Origin: Polaromonas sp. UBA5171
Lineage (GTDB): Bacteria > Pseudomonadota > Gammaproteobacteria > Burkholderiales > Burkholderiaceae_C
Assembly (NCBI GenBank): GCA_002413395.1
Contig: DHWX01000134.1
Location: forward strand, 1-51,334
DNA: 51,334 bases
Direction: 5' to 3'
Made by a program: the position numbers and the translations under genes. The notes beneath the pieces are model-generated. The model searched no databases and was not told where the DNA came from. It saw only the letters and a list, made by a program, of their open reading frames with translations. Positions 40,301 to 49,782 of the stretch are shown here, piece by piece. Within the stretch, counting starts at the first letter, position 1. Every line of letters begins with the position of its first letter.

Positions 40301-42620
40301 TGGTTTTCAGGTGTCGGAAACCGGCAGCGGCTATACCTGGGCCGTCGACAGCCAGGAACACCAGATCACACCGTGGTCCAACGACCCGGTGCGCGACCCG
40401 GCCTTTGAGCATTGGCTGCTGCAAGACCTGGACAGTGGCGAGGTTTTGCCGCTGGTGCCCAGTTTGCTCAGAGCGCCTGGCAGCCGTTGGCGCGTGCGCC
40501 ACGGCCAGGGTTATTCAGTGTTTGAGGGTCAGCACGGCGGCCTGCAAGTGGAAACGACCTTTTTCGCTCATCTGAGCGAGGCCGTGAAGGTCGTGCAGGT
40601 GCGCGTCCAACACAACGGCAGCGCCCGGCGGCGCTTGCGCGCCATCGCGATGGTGGAATGGCAAATGGGTGCAACACATGGCGCACGGCGCACGCTGCAC
40701 ACCTGGAAGGGCTCAGAGCCGACGGCTGTGTTCGCCCAGCAACGAGAAAGCCAGGGCGGCTTCGGCGGCAGTACGGCTTTTCTCGCTTTTGGCGCAACCG
40801 CCGATGCGGTGACCAGTCTGCAATGGACCTGCCATCGCGGCGAATTTTTCGACACGTTGGGGCGGCTGGTGCTGCCCACCACGCTGGGGCAACACAGCGG
40901 CGGCGCATTTGATCCCTGCGCCGCGATCACCCGCAAGTTCGAGGTGGCCGGAGGTGGCACACTGACATTCAGTTTCATCCTCGGTCATGGGGCCGATGCT
41001 GCTGCCGCGGAGCAGATGGCCCTGGACTGGGCACAGCGCGACACCAGCAAGGCGCTGGCCGAAGTCAAGGGCTGGTGGTCAGAACTACTGGGCAAGGCAT
41101 GGGTCGCCACGCCCGACCCGCTGTTCGACGCCCTGGTCAACCACTGGCTGCTTTACCAGACGGTGGCGTGCCGTCTGTGGTCCAAGGCCGGGTTTTACCA
41201 GGCGGGCGGCGCTTTCGGCTTTCGTGATCAATTGCAGGATGCAATGGCCCTGGGCCTGGCCGACCCGGCGCGCCTGCGCGAACAGATCGTCCTCAATGCC
41301 TCGCGCCAATTCCCCGAAGGCGATGTCCAGCACTGGTGGCATGCGCCCAGTGGCGCAGGGGTGCGCACGCATTTTTCCGACGACCTGCTCTGGCTGCCTT
41401 ACGTCTGCGCGCATTACGTTCAGGTGACTGGCGACGTGGCCGTTCTCGACGACATCGTTCCCTTCATCGACGGCCCACCGATTCCCGAGGGCGCAGAAGA
41501 CGCCTACTACGTGCCGCAAGTCAGTCCCCAGTCCGCCAGCATCTATGAGCACTGCGCCCGTACCATCGAACGCAGCCTGGCGGTGGGCGTGCACGGCTTG
41601 CCACTGATGGGCACCGGCGACTGGAACGACGGCATGAACCGTGTCGGCAACGAGGGCCGCGGCGAGTCGATCTGGCTCGGCTGGTTCCTGTGCAGCGTGG
41701 TCGATGGCTTTGCGCCTTTGGCAAAAACACGCGGCGACGATGCGCGCGCTACACGCTGGATGGAAGCACGCAGCGGCTGGGTCGCCGCGTTGCATGACGC
41801 CGGCTGGGACGGCGCCTGGTTCCGCCGCGCCTTTTTCGACAACGGCGTGCCGCTGGGTTCAAGCGCCAACGCCGAATGCCGCATCGACCTGATCGCGCAG
41901 GCGTGGGGCGTGCTGTCGGGTGCGTCCACGGCGGCTTTCACTACCCCGGCCATGCAGTCACTCAAGGGCCAGCTGATTGATCAACAAGCGGGTTTGCTGC
42001 GCCTGCTGGATCCACCATTTCAGCATTCCGCCAACAACCCTGGCTACATCCAGGCCTATCCGCGGGGCGTCCGCGAGAACGGCGGCCAGTATTCGCACGC
42101 CGGCGTCTGGGGCATGATGGCTCAGGCCCTCAGCGGTGACACCGAGGGCGCCTGGGAAAGTTTCGAAGCCCTCAGCCCCGCGCACCGCAGCCAGCATCCA
42201 GAGCGCGGCCCGGCCTACGAAATCGAGCCTTATGTGATGGCTGGCGACGTCTACAGCGCCGCACCCTACGTCGGCCGCGGCGGCTGGAGCTGGTACACCG
42301 GCTCGGCCGCCTGGCTTTACCGCGCGGCGCTGGAAACCCTGCTCGGCCTGACCGTTCGGCCAGGCCGCCTGTCCCTTTCGCCGCGCCTGCCGTCGCATTG
42401 GCCCGCCGTGGAAATCCGCTTGAAGCTGCAAGGACACGACATCACCGTGCACTGGCAGCGCGACCGTCATGCCGCGGTGTCGCTGAAAGCCGACCAGGTG
42501 CTGGGCTGGGGCGAGTGGGTGTCGCTCGATACCCTGCCGCAGTCAGCCGTACTGTTGGTGCACGGCGAAGCGATGTTGGCGCAGCCGCCGGATATTGCTG
42601 TAACCGGCCTGTTGCCGTGA
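34398..42620 (+). CDS. ndvB: Cyclic beta-1,2-glucan synthase
   Basis: This 2740-residue protein has the full NdvB layout: N-terminal domain (1-400), two transmembrane helices (about 409-432 and 437-460), a GT84 glycosyltransferase core with DSD at 629-631 and RLHRW at 775-779, more membrane helices (about 814-860 and 944-980), a glycoamylase-like domain (about 1000-1450) and a C-terminal GH94 phosphorylase module with GDWNDGMN at 2407-2414 (likely acid D2411). It makes, cyclises and exports osmoregulated periplasmic glucan, known for roles in hypo-osmotic growth, motility and host interaction. It lies between ppc and the algR/argH block and is possibly acquired. The N-terminal start has no strong ribosome-binding site. 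Confidence 0.93.
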   Translation: MDASVLDRLEALSSYARKILQQRQGKAEPPIRAELFGIQRFEQHGRSLAQAQVVQTDAASRRHASFFPRVEQNLAALRNAYDYVTLTSLRGQYVTPAAEWLLDNFHLVEEQLQQIREGVPRRYYASLPKLAGEPLEGLPRVYGIAWAYVAHTDSVLSEEVFTAFLNAYQEHSELRLSELWALPTTLRVVLLENLRRIADEIAQGKVAREVAHAVCDCATQLSKHDLDAINALMKQCGLQRSYLTQLWQCMPTERLDNSTALVLWTERHCPDGPAFMLDSQIAQVAANLTVGNIITTLRLIGQIDWVDLIEPVSLSLQALGQLPSFALENELTHQQITQSMERLARLSHRSEREVAQVVVTAAQSIPGGVPAKAAERTAGFYLIGAGRATLEAALGMSARHAWQLAVPPNWRLALYMGAIALGTALVVLAAAQHVDVRGWQAVLALFLLAWPASEAAAALVHRLIAESLKVRVLPRLDFAGGIPPEHRVLVVIPTLLTSAAMIRDLVQRLELHWLANHEREAQFALLTDWSDAPDATLPGDAALLQDALAQVAALNARYPAPDGYAPRFLLMHRPRSWCETEQRWLGWERKRGKLEQLLHTLATGSMAGFTPLAPGLRLAHGIRYVVTLDSDTGLPPDMLCELVAVAAHPLNAPQLDAASRRVVGGYGILQPRLVTPLPGPTQRTLFHQLFAGQCGIDPYNSGVSDLYQDLFGSGSFTGKGLLHVEAMHAVLHARLPADSVLSHDLLEGSIARCGFVNDVTLIEEYPHHAGVAASRLHRWSRGDWQLLPIMWHARHYGVDALGLWKMADNLRRSLVLPATFGLLIWVVFTGALPLTTALEVAFAALLAGPLLGALAGLVPTRRDIAWNHFFHVGQSELLRAFGSAAWQFSQLAAQAGMQLDAAVRSLWRMAVSQRHLLEWTTAAQAQATSRNELAAFARQQAPASLLCAALAVAALWSPHPVAGVTLLLLWAASPLAAWWASRPGPLSREKTLQDEDKHYLHALARDSWRFFEHCVGPEDNHLPPDNLQLVPEPMLAHRTSPTNIGLYLLAVCCARKFDWISTGEVISRLQATLDTMERLAKHNGHLLNWYDTRTLEILQPGYVSSVDSGNLAGLLLTVAQACSELARDDINDKAMQAALVDLAKRCQALYAAMDFRGLYDRKRHLFHIGLQVHEHTLDASYYDLLASESRLTSFLAIAKGDVPRRHWAALGRPFLSVGVLPGLKSWSGSMFEYLMPSLLMHEPEHGLLHTAARAAVAEQRAFGASQQLPWGVSESAYFAQDYSLAYQYSPFGVPRLALRRTPPADRVVAPYATMLASLFDPGQAVVNLRRLEQLGARGELGLFEALDFTVAHQPAKSHQQAFSLVETYMTHHQGMSLAALCNVLCQDAPRRWFAADPQVAAHEALLHERCPRQIVESADPRQPPEPGGYVAEPVFQTRDVNPLRAGWKPTQLLSNGRYSVALHASGAGVSRWGGRNVSRWRDDLLRDAHGCFFYLRREGDDSVVSLTAAPAPGPSWRYQARFMADRVQFDARGGDLSATITVLVSPEDDTELRTVTLHNTGRTEQILELVSCFEAVLADPRADEAHPAFSNLFMHTRWEPYWRAIMLTRRPRVHGDLQMAVSHFLAEAGAELLSVDCIADRRLFAGRNRPPHQPALLTQPKGTSGSPINGLDPVGSLRVKLRLAPGAVARLTFATAAADTEGELAARIDKYLQPMHIKRATRMAATLAQVRLRDLALTPEESLALQDLTTALMYSTPRPRVERSPLDQRQLWRFGISGDKPIMLVRIQSASGMRLVHALLRAQPWWAFGGLAVDVVVLNNEPNSYLMPLQRDILALRDRLMQAAQSSFPNDDAAGSSLGFYLLREQEIANDEKAALAGLARVVLIADGRPLETQVAALRASWLPQHSDAAARTPLWSQLPAAATKTAAPTEMGPRGHFDAASGEYHFELQGDQPLLKPWVNVIANPVFGFQVSETGSGYTWAVDSQEHQITPWSNDPVRDPAFEHWLLQDLDSGEVLPLVPSLLRAPGSRWRVRHGQGYSVFEGQHGGLQVETTFFAHLSEAVKVVQVRVQHNGSARRRLRAIAMVEWQMGATHGARRTLHTWKGSEPTAVFAQQRESQGGFGGSTAFLAFGATADAVTSLQWTCHRGEFFDTLGRLVLPTTLGQHSGGAFDPCAAITRKFEVAGGGTLTFSFILGHGADAAAAEQMALDWAQRDTSKALAEVKGWWSELLGKAWVATPDPLFDALVNHWLLYQTVACRLWSKAGFYQAGGAFGFRDQLQDAMALGLADPARLREQIVLNASRQFPEGDVQHWWHAPSGAGVRTHFSDDLLWLPYVCAHYVQVTGDVAVLDDIVPFIDGPPIPEGAEDAYYVPQVSPQSASIYEHCARTIERSLAVGVHGLPLMGTGDWNDGMNRVGNEGRGESIWLGWFLCSVVDGFAPLAKTRGDDARATRWMEARSGWVAALHDAGWDGAWFRRAFFDNGVPLGSSANAECRIDLIAQAWGVLSGASTAAFTTPAMQSLKGQLIDQQAGLLRLLDPPFQHSANNPGYIQAYPRGVRENGGQYSHAGVWGMMAQALSGDTEGAWESFEALSPAHRSQHPERGPAYEIEPYVMAGDVYSAAPYVGRGGWSWYTGSAAWLYRAALETLLGLTVRPGRLSLSPRLPSHWPAVEIRLKLQGHDITVHWQRDRHAAVSLKADQVLGWGEWVSLDTLPQSAVLLVHGEAMLAQPPDIAVTGLLP

Positions 42621-42636
42621 CAGTGGGTTCCCTGAA

Positions 42637-42694
42637 ATGCTGGAAATTTAATAGCTGATTTCGCGCATCGCCAGCCCGACTACGAGCCCAGAAA
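42637..42694 (+). repeat. Palindromic repeat at the end of the AI-2E permease gene
   Basis: GCTGG-AAATTTA-ATAGC at 42639-42655 has the 17-base arm-loop-arm plan of the other copies with two changed bases in the left arm, then ATAGCTGATTTCGCGCAT and a GCCCGACTACGAGCCC segment. The repeat overlaps the stop codon (42680) and last codons of the permease gene, so it may have supplied that stop. Confidence 0.45.
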
Positions 42695-43862
42695 CTCGCC
42701 AATTGGTTTCAGGTCATCCACCCGATCACAAATGGTCTTGACGATCATCAGGATGGGTATGCCTAACAGCAAGCCCCAGACGCCCCACAGCCAGCCCCAG
42801 AAAAGCAAGCCGACAAATACCGCGACCGGACTCAATTGACTGCTGCGACTGGTCAGCCAGGGTGTGAGCAAATTGCCGACCAGGGTGTGAATGAGCAGAG
42901 AAATGCCACCAACCAGCAAGGCCATGTCGAGCGAACCAAACTGCAAAAATCCGACCAGCGCCGAGCTTGCTGCGGTGGCCAGTGAGCCCACATAAGGCAC
43001 CAGATTGAGCACGCCCGCCACAATGCCCCACACTGCGGCATTGTCCAGCCCCGATGGCCAGCAGGGCCAGCCAGGTGAGCACCCCCACTAGCGCGCTGGT
43101 GAGCAACTGCACCTGCAGATAGCGCTGAATCTGGCCGGTCACTTCATGCAGTGCCTGCAGGGTGATTTTCTTTCTGCTCAGGCTGGGGCCGGCCAGCTTG
43201 ACCAGCTTGCGGCGAAAAGTATCGCCAGAGACCATCAAAAAATAGGTCAGGAAAACGACTGCGGCAGTCTGGCCCATCAGGGTGAGCAAGCCCACCGTGC
43301 CTGACCACACATAGTCCTTGACGTTAAAGCCTGACGACTCGACCACCACGCGCGTGGCACCACGGTTGCTGTCAGGCGTAGCATTTTCCCGCGCCGCCTG
43401 CTCAAGTTGCGACGCGGCTTTCTGCACGGTTTGGAGCGCGCTGTCTGCTTTGCCGCCATGTGGTTTCACGGCCTGCCTGAGCTTTTGCGCCGCCATCGGC
43501 AGCGCCTCCACCAGTTGCGTGGCCTGATTGCCGAGTGAATAAGCAGCCGAGCCGATGGCGCCGAAAATGGCCAGCACCAGCAGCGCAGCGCCAAGCCAGC
43601 GTGGCACCCGTTGACGCTCCATCCAGTTGACCAGTGGCGACAGCGCATAACTGAACAGCACACTAAGCATGACCGGAATAAAGACAACCATGGCCCAATG
43701 AAGCACAAAAATGCTGGCCAGCACGGCCAGCACCACCAGCGACATGTTGCGGATATCCACCGGCATATGAAGAAACACCCGGTCTGGCTCGGTCAACAGC
43801 GCCGTTTCAGGATCGGCAAGCGGAGTGTCTGGAGGGAATTCTTCGGTCATCTGGTTCTTCAT
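42680..43862 (-). pseudogene. AI-2E family permease (PerM-like), frameshifted
   Basis: The first 270 or so residues (several transmembrane segments; MSLVVLAVLASIFVLHWAMV early; YFLMVSGDTFRRKLVKLAG later) run to WLALLAIG. The conserved continuation LDNAAVWGIVAGVLNLVPYVGSL lies in the next frame and ends at 42680. The shift is one extra base in the CCCC run at 43049-43052. Rejoined, the protein has about 390 residues, normal for the family. Members export small molecules or act as Na+/H+ antiporters. The start could be ATG 43862 or GTG 43892; neither has a strong site. Mutation and sequencing error are both possible. Confidence 0.75.
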
Positions 43863-44042
43863 AAATATCTGCAGGTACCGCCTCGCTGGCACACTGACCT
43901 GCTGGCTGGCAAAAAACGGCGCAACGCAGTCCCATGATCGTTATGCGTCCATTCAAACCTGAAAACAGGCAAAACGGTGTAGGACGCTGACGCCGGAATG
44001 AACCGGCTATCGTCCCTGATGGACGCGGCCGGAGTGTCGCCA

Positions 44043-44783
44043 TCAGCCCAGAATAGCTTCCCGAACCGCGCCGAGCTGTCGCCGCGAGACCGCCAGCACT
44101 TCGTCAATGCCATTGAGCCGCACCGCCCAGCCTTCGCCTTCCTCCGGGTCGAAATGCTTTTCGAGCGCGCGCACGGCGCGCCGCGCAATCAGCGCATTGC
44201 GATGGATGCGCATGAACCATGCGGCATGGCGCTCTTCGAGCTCGTTCAGAGAGCCATTCAAAATGAAGCTGCGGCTGGCGGTGCGCACCGTGATGTACTT
44301 GAGCTCGGCCTTGAGATACAGCACTTCGGCCAGAGGCACCCGCTCGGTCCGTCCGCGGTCTTGAATAATCAGAATTTCATCAGGCAAATCGGACACCAGG
44401 CTACGTTTTGATTGAGCCAAACGCTCTACTTTTTGTAGCGCCTGCTGCAAGCGCTCAAGCCGTACCGGCTTCGTCAGATAATCGATAGCTTCAAGTTCAA
44501 AGGCCTGCACCGCGTGCCCGGCATGCGCCGTGACAAACACCACGGCGGGCGGCTGGGGCAAGGCGGCGATGGTTTGGGCCAGCGCCATGCCATCAACTCC
44601 CGGCATGCGGATGTCCAGCAACACTACGTCAAAGCGTCCCTGCTCCAGGGCGCTCACGGCTTGCACGGCATCGGCCGCCTCGCCCGCCACCAGCGCCGCC
44701 GGGGTCGCGCAATCGCCCAGCAGGGTGCGCAGGCGCGAACGCGCCAGCGCCTCGTCGTCAACCACCAGTACTTTGAGTGTCAT
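44043..44783 (-). CDS. algR: LytTR response regulator (AlgR-like)
   Basis: The 246-residue protein has a receiver domain with VDDE (D9, D10), phospho-acceptor D57 and K105, and a C-terminal LytTR DNA-binding domain (about 140-240; WFMRIHRNALIARRAV). AlgR-type regulators control surface motility, exopolysaccharide or virulence in Pseudomonas. Its ATG overlaps the stop of the upstream kinase (ATGA). The argH-kinase-LytTR order is that of argH-fimS-algR in Pseudomonas. The exact regulon here is not known. Confidence 0.88.
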   Translation of the reverse strand: MTLKVLVVDDEALARSRLRTLLGDCATPAALVAGEAADAVQAVSALEQGRFDVVLLDIRMPGVDGMALAQTIAALPQPPAVVFVTAHAGHAVQAFELEAIDYLTKPVRLERLQQALQKVERLAQSKRSLVSDLPDEILIIQDRGRTERVPLAEVLYLKAELKYITVRTASRSFILNGSLNELEERHAAWFMRIHRNALIARRAVRALEKHFDPEEGEGWAVRLNGIDEVLAVSRRQLGAVREAILG

Positions 44784-45841
44784 GCGGGAATCTCCAGCCG
44801 GACCTGAAATATGCCATCCTTGAAAACGGTCTTGAACTGGGCCTGCACATCATGCAGCAAAAAGAGCCGCTCACGCACATTTGCCAAGGCCAGTCCATTG
44901 CCACGCTCCCCCACGCCAGCGGGCGCTGAATTGGTCACCTTGATCACCACCGTGCTGCCGCGCCTGACGGTGGAAATTCTGATTTGTGCGCCACCGGCGC
45001 TGGGTTCCACGCCGTGCATCACAGCGTTTTCCACCAGCGGCTGCAGCAGCAGCGGCGGCAGCCTGGCCTGGGCAGCGTGCTCATCAAGGCTCCAGTGCAC
45101 CTGCAGGCGCTTGCCAAAGCGGACTTGCTCAATCGCCAGATAACGCTGCGCCAGTGCAATTTCCTGCCCCAGCGTCACCGACTCGGCCGGGTCGGCCAGC
45201 GCATGACGAAACAACTCGCTCAAGTCTTCCAGCACGGTCTCGGCCTTGGCAGGCTCGGCACGCACCAGCGCAATGGCGCTGTTGAGCGTATTGAACAAAA
45301 AATGCGGCCGGATGCGCGACTGCAGCTCGGCCAGCCGCGCGGCAGTGGCCGCAGGTGTGAGCGCCTTGGCGCGCCAGAAGAGACCTGTCAGCACCATGGC
45401 CGAGAGTAGAGCGCCCGAAGCCGTACTGGCCCACCATGGCGTCGGCTGCAGCAGCCCCATCAGGGCCAGCAAGCCGCAGCCATACAGCCCGGCCACCCCA
45501 CCCAGCGCCATGCCGACCAGCCACTGGCGCAAAAGCGCCAGCCGATTCAGACGCACTTTCAGTGCGCAAACGGCGATCAGCCAGGCCAGCGTGGCAGGCA
45601 GTGCCCCGCCGGTAAACAGGGAAAACCGCATCAGCCAGTCCACCACCTCGCCAGCCCCAAACATGGCAGCCACCCCCACCACCGCCTCAACAAACAGCAC
45701 TGCACGCAACACCACCCCCACATGGCAGGCGTCAAACATGCTGGTACGCACCAAAGGTTGCGGCGCTGCTTCATCGCCCTGGATAGCGCTTCCCTGGAGC
45801 GTGGATTCTGCGAAATTCCGTGGATCGAGCGAGGGCTTCAT
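44780..45841 (-). CDS. algZ: Membrane histidine kinase, LytS/AlgZ-like
   Basis: Starting at MKPSLDPRNF the protein has 353 residues; an upstream open extension without a ribosome-binding site was ignored. Four hydrophobic segments lie between about 40 and 157. The His_kinase domain has H180 in RIRPHFLFNTLNSA, followed by a HATPase region (PLVENAVMHGVEP; GNGLALANVRERL). This type has no separate dimerisation domain and passes phosphate to the LytTR regulator made next. It is divergent from argH, with a 192-base shared promoter region. Confidence 0.85.
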   Translation of the reverse strand: MKPSLDPRNFAESTLQGSAIQGDEAAPQPLVRTSMFDACHVGVVLRAVLFVEAVVGVAAMFGAGEVVDWLMRFSLFTGGALPATLAWLIAVCALKVRLNRLALLRQWLVGMALGGVAGLYGCGLLALMGLLQPTPWWASTASGALLSAMVLTGLFWRAKALTPAATAARLAELQSRIRPHFLFNTLNSAIALVRAEPAKAETVLEDLSELFRHALADPAESVTLGQEIALAQRYLAIEQVRFGKRLQVHWSLDEHAAQARLPPLLLQPLVENAVMHGVEPSAGGAQIRISTVRRGSTVVIKVTNSAPAGVGERGNGLALANVRERLFLLHDVQAQFKTVFKDGIFQVRLEIPA

Positions 45842-46033
45842 CGGTTTCGTGAAAGATGTTAAGGTTAGCCTAGGAAGGCGCGACGCGCAGATAAAATCGG
45901 TCTCCAAGTATTGCACCGCTCTCGGCCTTGCCGCCATCGGTTGAAATACCATTTGCCCAGAATAACGCACTGCGGGCCCCTGACCTGCGCTTTGCACCGC
46001 ACCGACCCGTGATCACCCCAAGGAAAGACCCAC

Positions 46034-47446
<1,413 letters not shown>

Positions 47447-47447
47447 A

Positions 47448-47609
47448 ATGGTTGAACCGGTCTCCGGAAACGTGTTTGCCGATCTCGGTTTTCCGCATTC
47501 TGACGCGCGTCATTTGCGGGCTCAATTGGCTCTGCGTCTAAATGATTTACTGAAAGCTGAAGGGCTAACCATTGATTTTCAAATGAAATCGAAACTCTAT
47601 AGCCAATAA
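47448..47609 (+). pseudogene. Truncated XRE/HigA-like antitoxin N-terminus
   Basis: The 53-codon frame (MVEPVSGNVFADLGFPHSDA, then LRAQLALRLNDLLKAEGLT) matches the start of HigA-like XRE regulators, in which GLTQAEAA begins the helix-turn-helix. Here the match stops exactly at GLT, and the remaining residues (IDFQMKSKLYSQ) are unrelated and AT-rich. The DNA-binding helix is lost, so it cannot act as a normal repressor. No toxin gene is next to it. It begins one base after argH. Confidence 0.5.
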
Positions 47610-47622
47610 TCCTCACCTCACG

Positions 47623-48261
47623 ATGCTGCGTTACTTCACCGTTCCCGTCACCGCGTTCCAGCAAAACTGCTCCATCGTCTGGTGTGACCAGACATTGCGC
47701 GCTGCTGTCATCGATCCGGGTGGCGACCTGAGTCGTCTGCTGGCTGAAGTGCAGCGCCTGAGCCTGAACCTGGAGCAGATCTGGCTCACGCACGCTCACA
47801 TCGACCACGCGGGCGGCGCGGGTGAGCTGGCGCAGCGCCTGAACCTGCCCATCATCGGCCCGCACCCAGGTGACCAGTTCTGGATTGACGGGCTACCGGC
47901 GCAAAGCGCGCAATTCGGCTTCCCGCCCGCACAAGCGTTCACGCCCACACGCTGGCTGCACGATGGCGACATCGTCACGCTGGGAAACGAAACGGTGCAG
48001 GTGCGCCACTGTCCGGGCCACACGCCGGGGCATGTGGTGTTCCACGCCCCGCAAATCGAACGCGCCTTCGTCGGCGACGTGCTATTTGCCGGCAGCATTG
48101 GCCGAACGGACTTCCCCCAAGGCAACCACCAGCAGCTCATTGACAGCATCACCCAGCGCCTGTGGCCCATGGGTGACCAGACCGTGTTTATCCCGGGCCA
48201 CGGGCCGGAAAGCACCTTTGGGCACGAACGACACAGCAACCCCTATGTGGGCGGAACCTGA
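47623..48261 (+). CDS. MBL-fold hydrolase, glyoxalase II-like (YcbL type)
   Basis: This 212-residue protein has the zinc site THAHIDH (H57, H59, D61, H62), HTPGH near 136, GDVLFAGSIGRTDF with the bridging aspartate near 152, and FIPGHGPESTFGHER at the C-terminus. It is a short type II glyoxalase-like enzyme that probably hydrolyses S-acyl-glutathione thioesters in the cytoplasm. It differs from the lactonase-like MBL at 5786. It starts 13 bases after the truncated antitoxin. No terminator was seen in the 156 bases after it. Confidence 0.85.
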   Translation: MLRYFTVPVTAFQQNCSIVWCDQTLRAAVIDPGGDLSRLLAEVQRLSLNLEQIWLTHAHIDHAGGAGELAQRLNLPIIGPHPGDQFWIDGLPAQSAQFGFPPAQAFTPTRWLHDGDIVTLGNETVQVRHCPGHTPGHVVFHAPQIERAFVGDVLFAGSIGRTDFPQGNHQQLIDSITQRLWPMGDQTVFIPGHGPESTFGHERHSNPYVGGT

Positions 48262-48417
48262 ATGGGCTGCCTCAGAAGCCCCCGATGTCTGGAAAAGCAC
48301 AAACTCCCAGAGTAAATTCTGTTCACCGTCAACGAGCGTCCGAGGGAAATGAAGGTTAGCTTCCGGTTACCCGCATCATTAAGTACATTTTTACATCTAG
48401 CGCCCACCAGCTGTGTC

Positions 48418-48871
48418 TCACCTGCTACCAAAAACATATCGACCAACAGACGGCGGCACAGGGTTCTCCGCCCAGTTTTCCAGCTTCAACCCCGCCACCC
48501 GCTCGAATTCACGCATGTTGTTGATCACCAGCGTGCAGTCATCAGCCAAGGCAGGGCTGGCAATCCAGAGGTCATTGGCGCCTATGGGCGTGTCCGCTGT
48601 ACGCAGCCGCGTAAACTGCACGGCGTAGTGCTCGCAAAGGGATCGGGTGACGCCGTAGCGCACCGGCACCGCACGGGCGAGAGCGTCCAAACGACGCAGC
48701 ACGTCGGATTTTCTGGTGCTGCGCTCGGCGCCCATGAGCAACTCGACGAAGGTAAAAAAACGACATGCACAACTCCGCTCTGCTACCCAGCGCATTCACG
48801 CGGTCTGCGACGATGGGGGGCTTGTTCTTGATCAGGTAAATCAGGATGTTGGTGTCCAGCATGCACCTCAC
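48418..48871 (-). pseudogene. vapC: VapC-like PIN-domain toxin, frameshifted and without antitoxin
   Basis: The N-terminus MLDTNILIYLIKNKP (first PIN aspartate) runs to CMSFF, after which the continuation TFVELLMGAERS, IGANDLWIASPALADDCTLVINN and REFERV is in another frame, with the PIN acidic residues preserved. The break is a run of seven A (plus strand) at 48754-48760, where six would restore the frame. Rejoined it would be about 135 residues. The usual upstream VapB is gone: only a short open tail ending DRGSL directly before the GTG start remains. The RNase toxin is probably silent. Confidence 0.7.
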
Positions 48872-49066
48872 AGCGACCCCCTATCCTGTTTGTATGAAAA
48901 TCTTTCGCACACACTTCAGTTTATGTATTTTGAAGAAAAATGGATGCTTTGTCACTAATCTCCATAGTGAAACCGAATAAGGGACACTTGGCGTTCAGGG
49001 ATTCGCCGTTCAGTGAAAATCACCCCGTGCGTGGCTGGCGTCAGGGCCGAGGCAACCGCCGAGCGC

Positions 49067-49083
49067 TTTAAGCCTCGTCTAAG
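49067..49083 (+). promoter_or_regulatory. PmrA-box-like direct repeat before the response regulator
   Basis: TTTAAG-CCTCG-TCTAAG is a pair of half-sites spaced by 5 bases, 40 bases upstream of the response regulator ATG. This agrees with the (C/T)TTAAG-N5-(C/T)TTAAG pattern bound by PmrA/QseB-type regulators. A near-identical site (15 of 17 bases) lies before the gene at 51208. Autoregulation by the downstream regulator is inferred. Confidence 0.6.
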
Positions 49084-49122
49084 CTGCGCACCCCAGACTG
49101 TGCAACCTCAAGGAACCCCCCA

Positions 49123-49782
49123 ATGCGCCTATTACTGGTTGAAGACGACGCCATGATCGGAGAGGCGGTACTTCATGTGCTGCGCACCGAGCACTACGCG
49201 GCGGATTGGGTCAGGGACGGCAGCATGGCTGACGAGGCCCTGCGCACCGAGCAATACGACCTGGTGCTGCTGGACCTGGGCCTGCCCAAGCGCGACGGAC
49301 TGGAGGTGCTGCGCGCCCTGCGGGCCCGGCGCAATAGCGTGCCGGTGCTGGTCGCCACTGCGCGCGACGCCGTCGGTGACCGGATTGCCGGACTCGACGC
49401 CGGTGCCGACGACTATGTCGTCAAACCCTACGACACCGACGAACTGCTGGCCCGCATACGGGCTTTGCTGCGCCGCAGCGCCGGACGGGGCGAGCCGGTG
49501 TTCGAACACAAAGGCGTGAGCCTGAACCCGGCGACCCGCGAAGCCACGGTGCAAGGCACGCCGGTATCGCTGTCGGCGCGCGAATGGGCCGTGCTCGAAC
49601 CGCTGCTGGCGCGCCCCGGCGTGGTGCTGACGCGCGGTCAGCTTGAAGAAAAACTTTTTAGCTGGAAAGACGACATCAGCAGCAACGCGGTGGAAGTCTA
49701 TATTCACGGCGTGCGCAAAAAACTCGGCGCCGACCTGATCCAGACCGTGCGCGGCCTGGGCTACCTGATTCCCAAACAATGA
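49123..49782 (+). CDS. OmpR-family response regulator (QseB/PmrA-like)
   Basis: The 219-residue protein has a receiver domain with E7-D8-D9, phospho-acceptor D51 and K101, and a winged-helix DNA-binding domain (about 125-218; LSAREWAVLEPLLARPG; SSNAVEVYIHGVRKKLG). The QseB/PmrA/TctD type is indicated by length, motif set and the DNA site 40 bases upstream. Its stop overlaps the ATG of the kinase gene (ATGA). It probably controls its own operon and the gene at 51208. Confidence 0.9.
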   Translation: MRLLLVEDDAMIGEAVLHVLRTEHYAADWVRDGSMADEALRTEQYDLVLLDLGLPKRDGLEVLRALRARRNSVPVLVATARDAVGDRIAGLDAGADDYVVKPYDTDELLARIRALLRRSAGRGEPVFEHKGVSLNPATREATVQGTPVSLSAREWAVLEPLLARPGVVLTRGQLEEKLFSWKDDISSNAVEVYIHGVRKKLGADLIQTVRGLGYLIPKQ

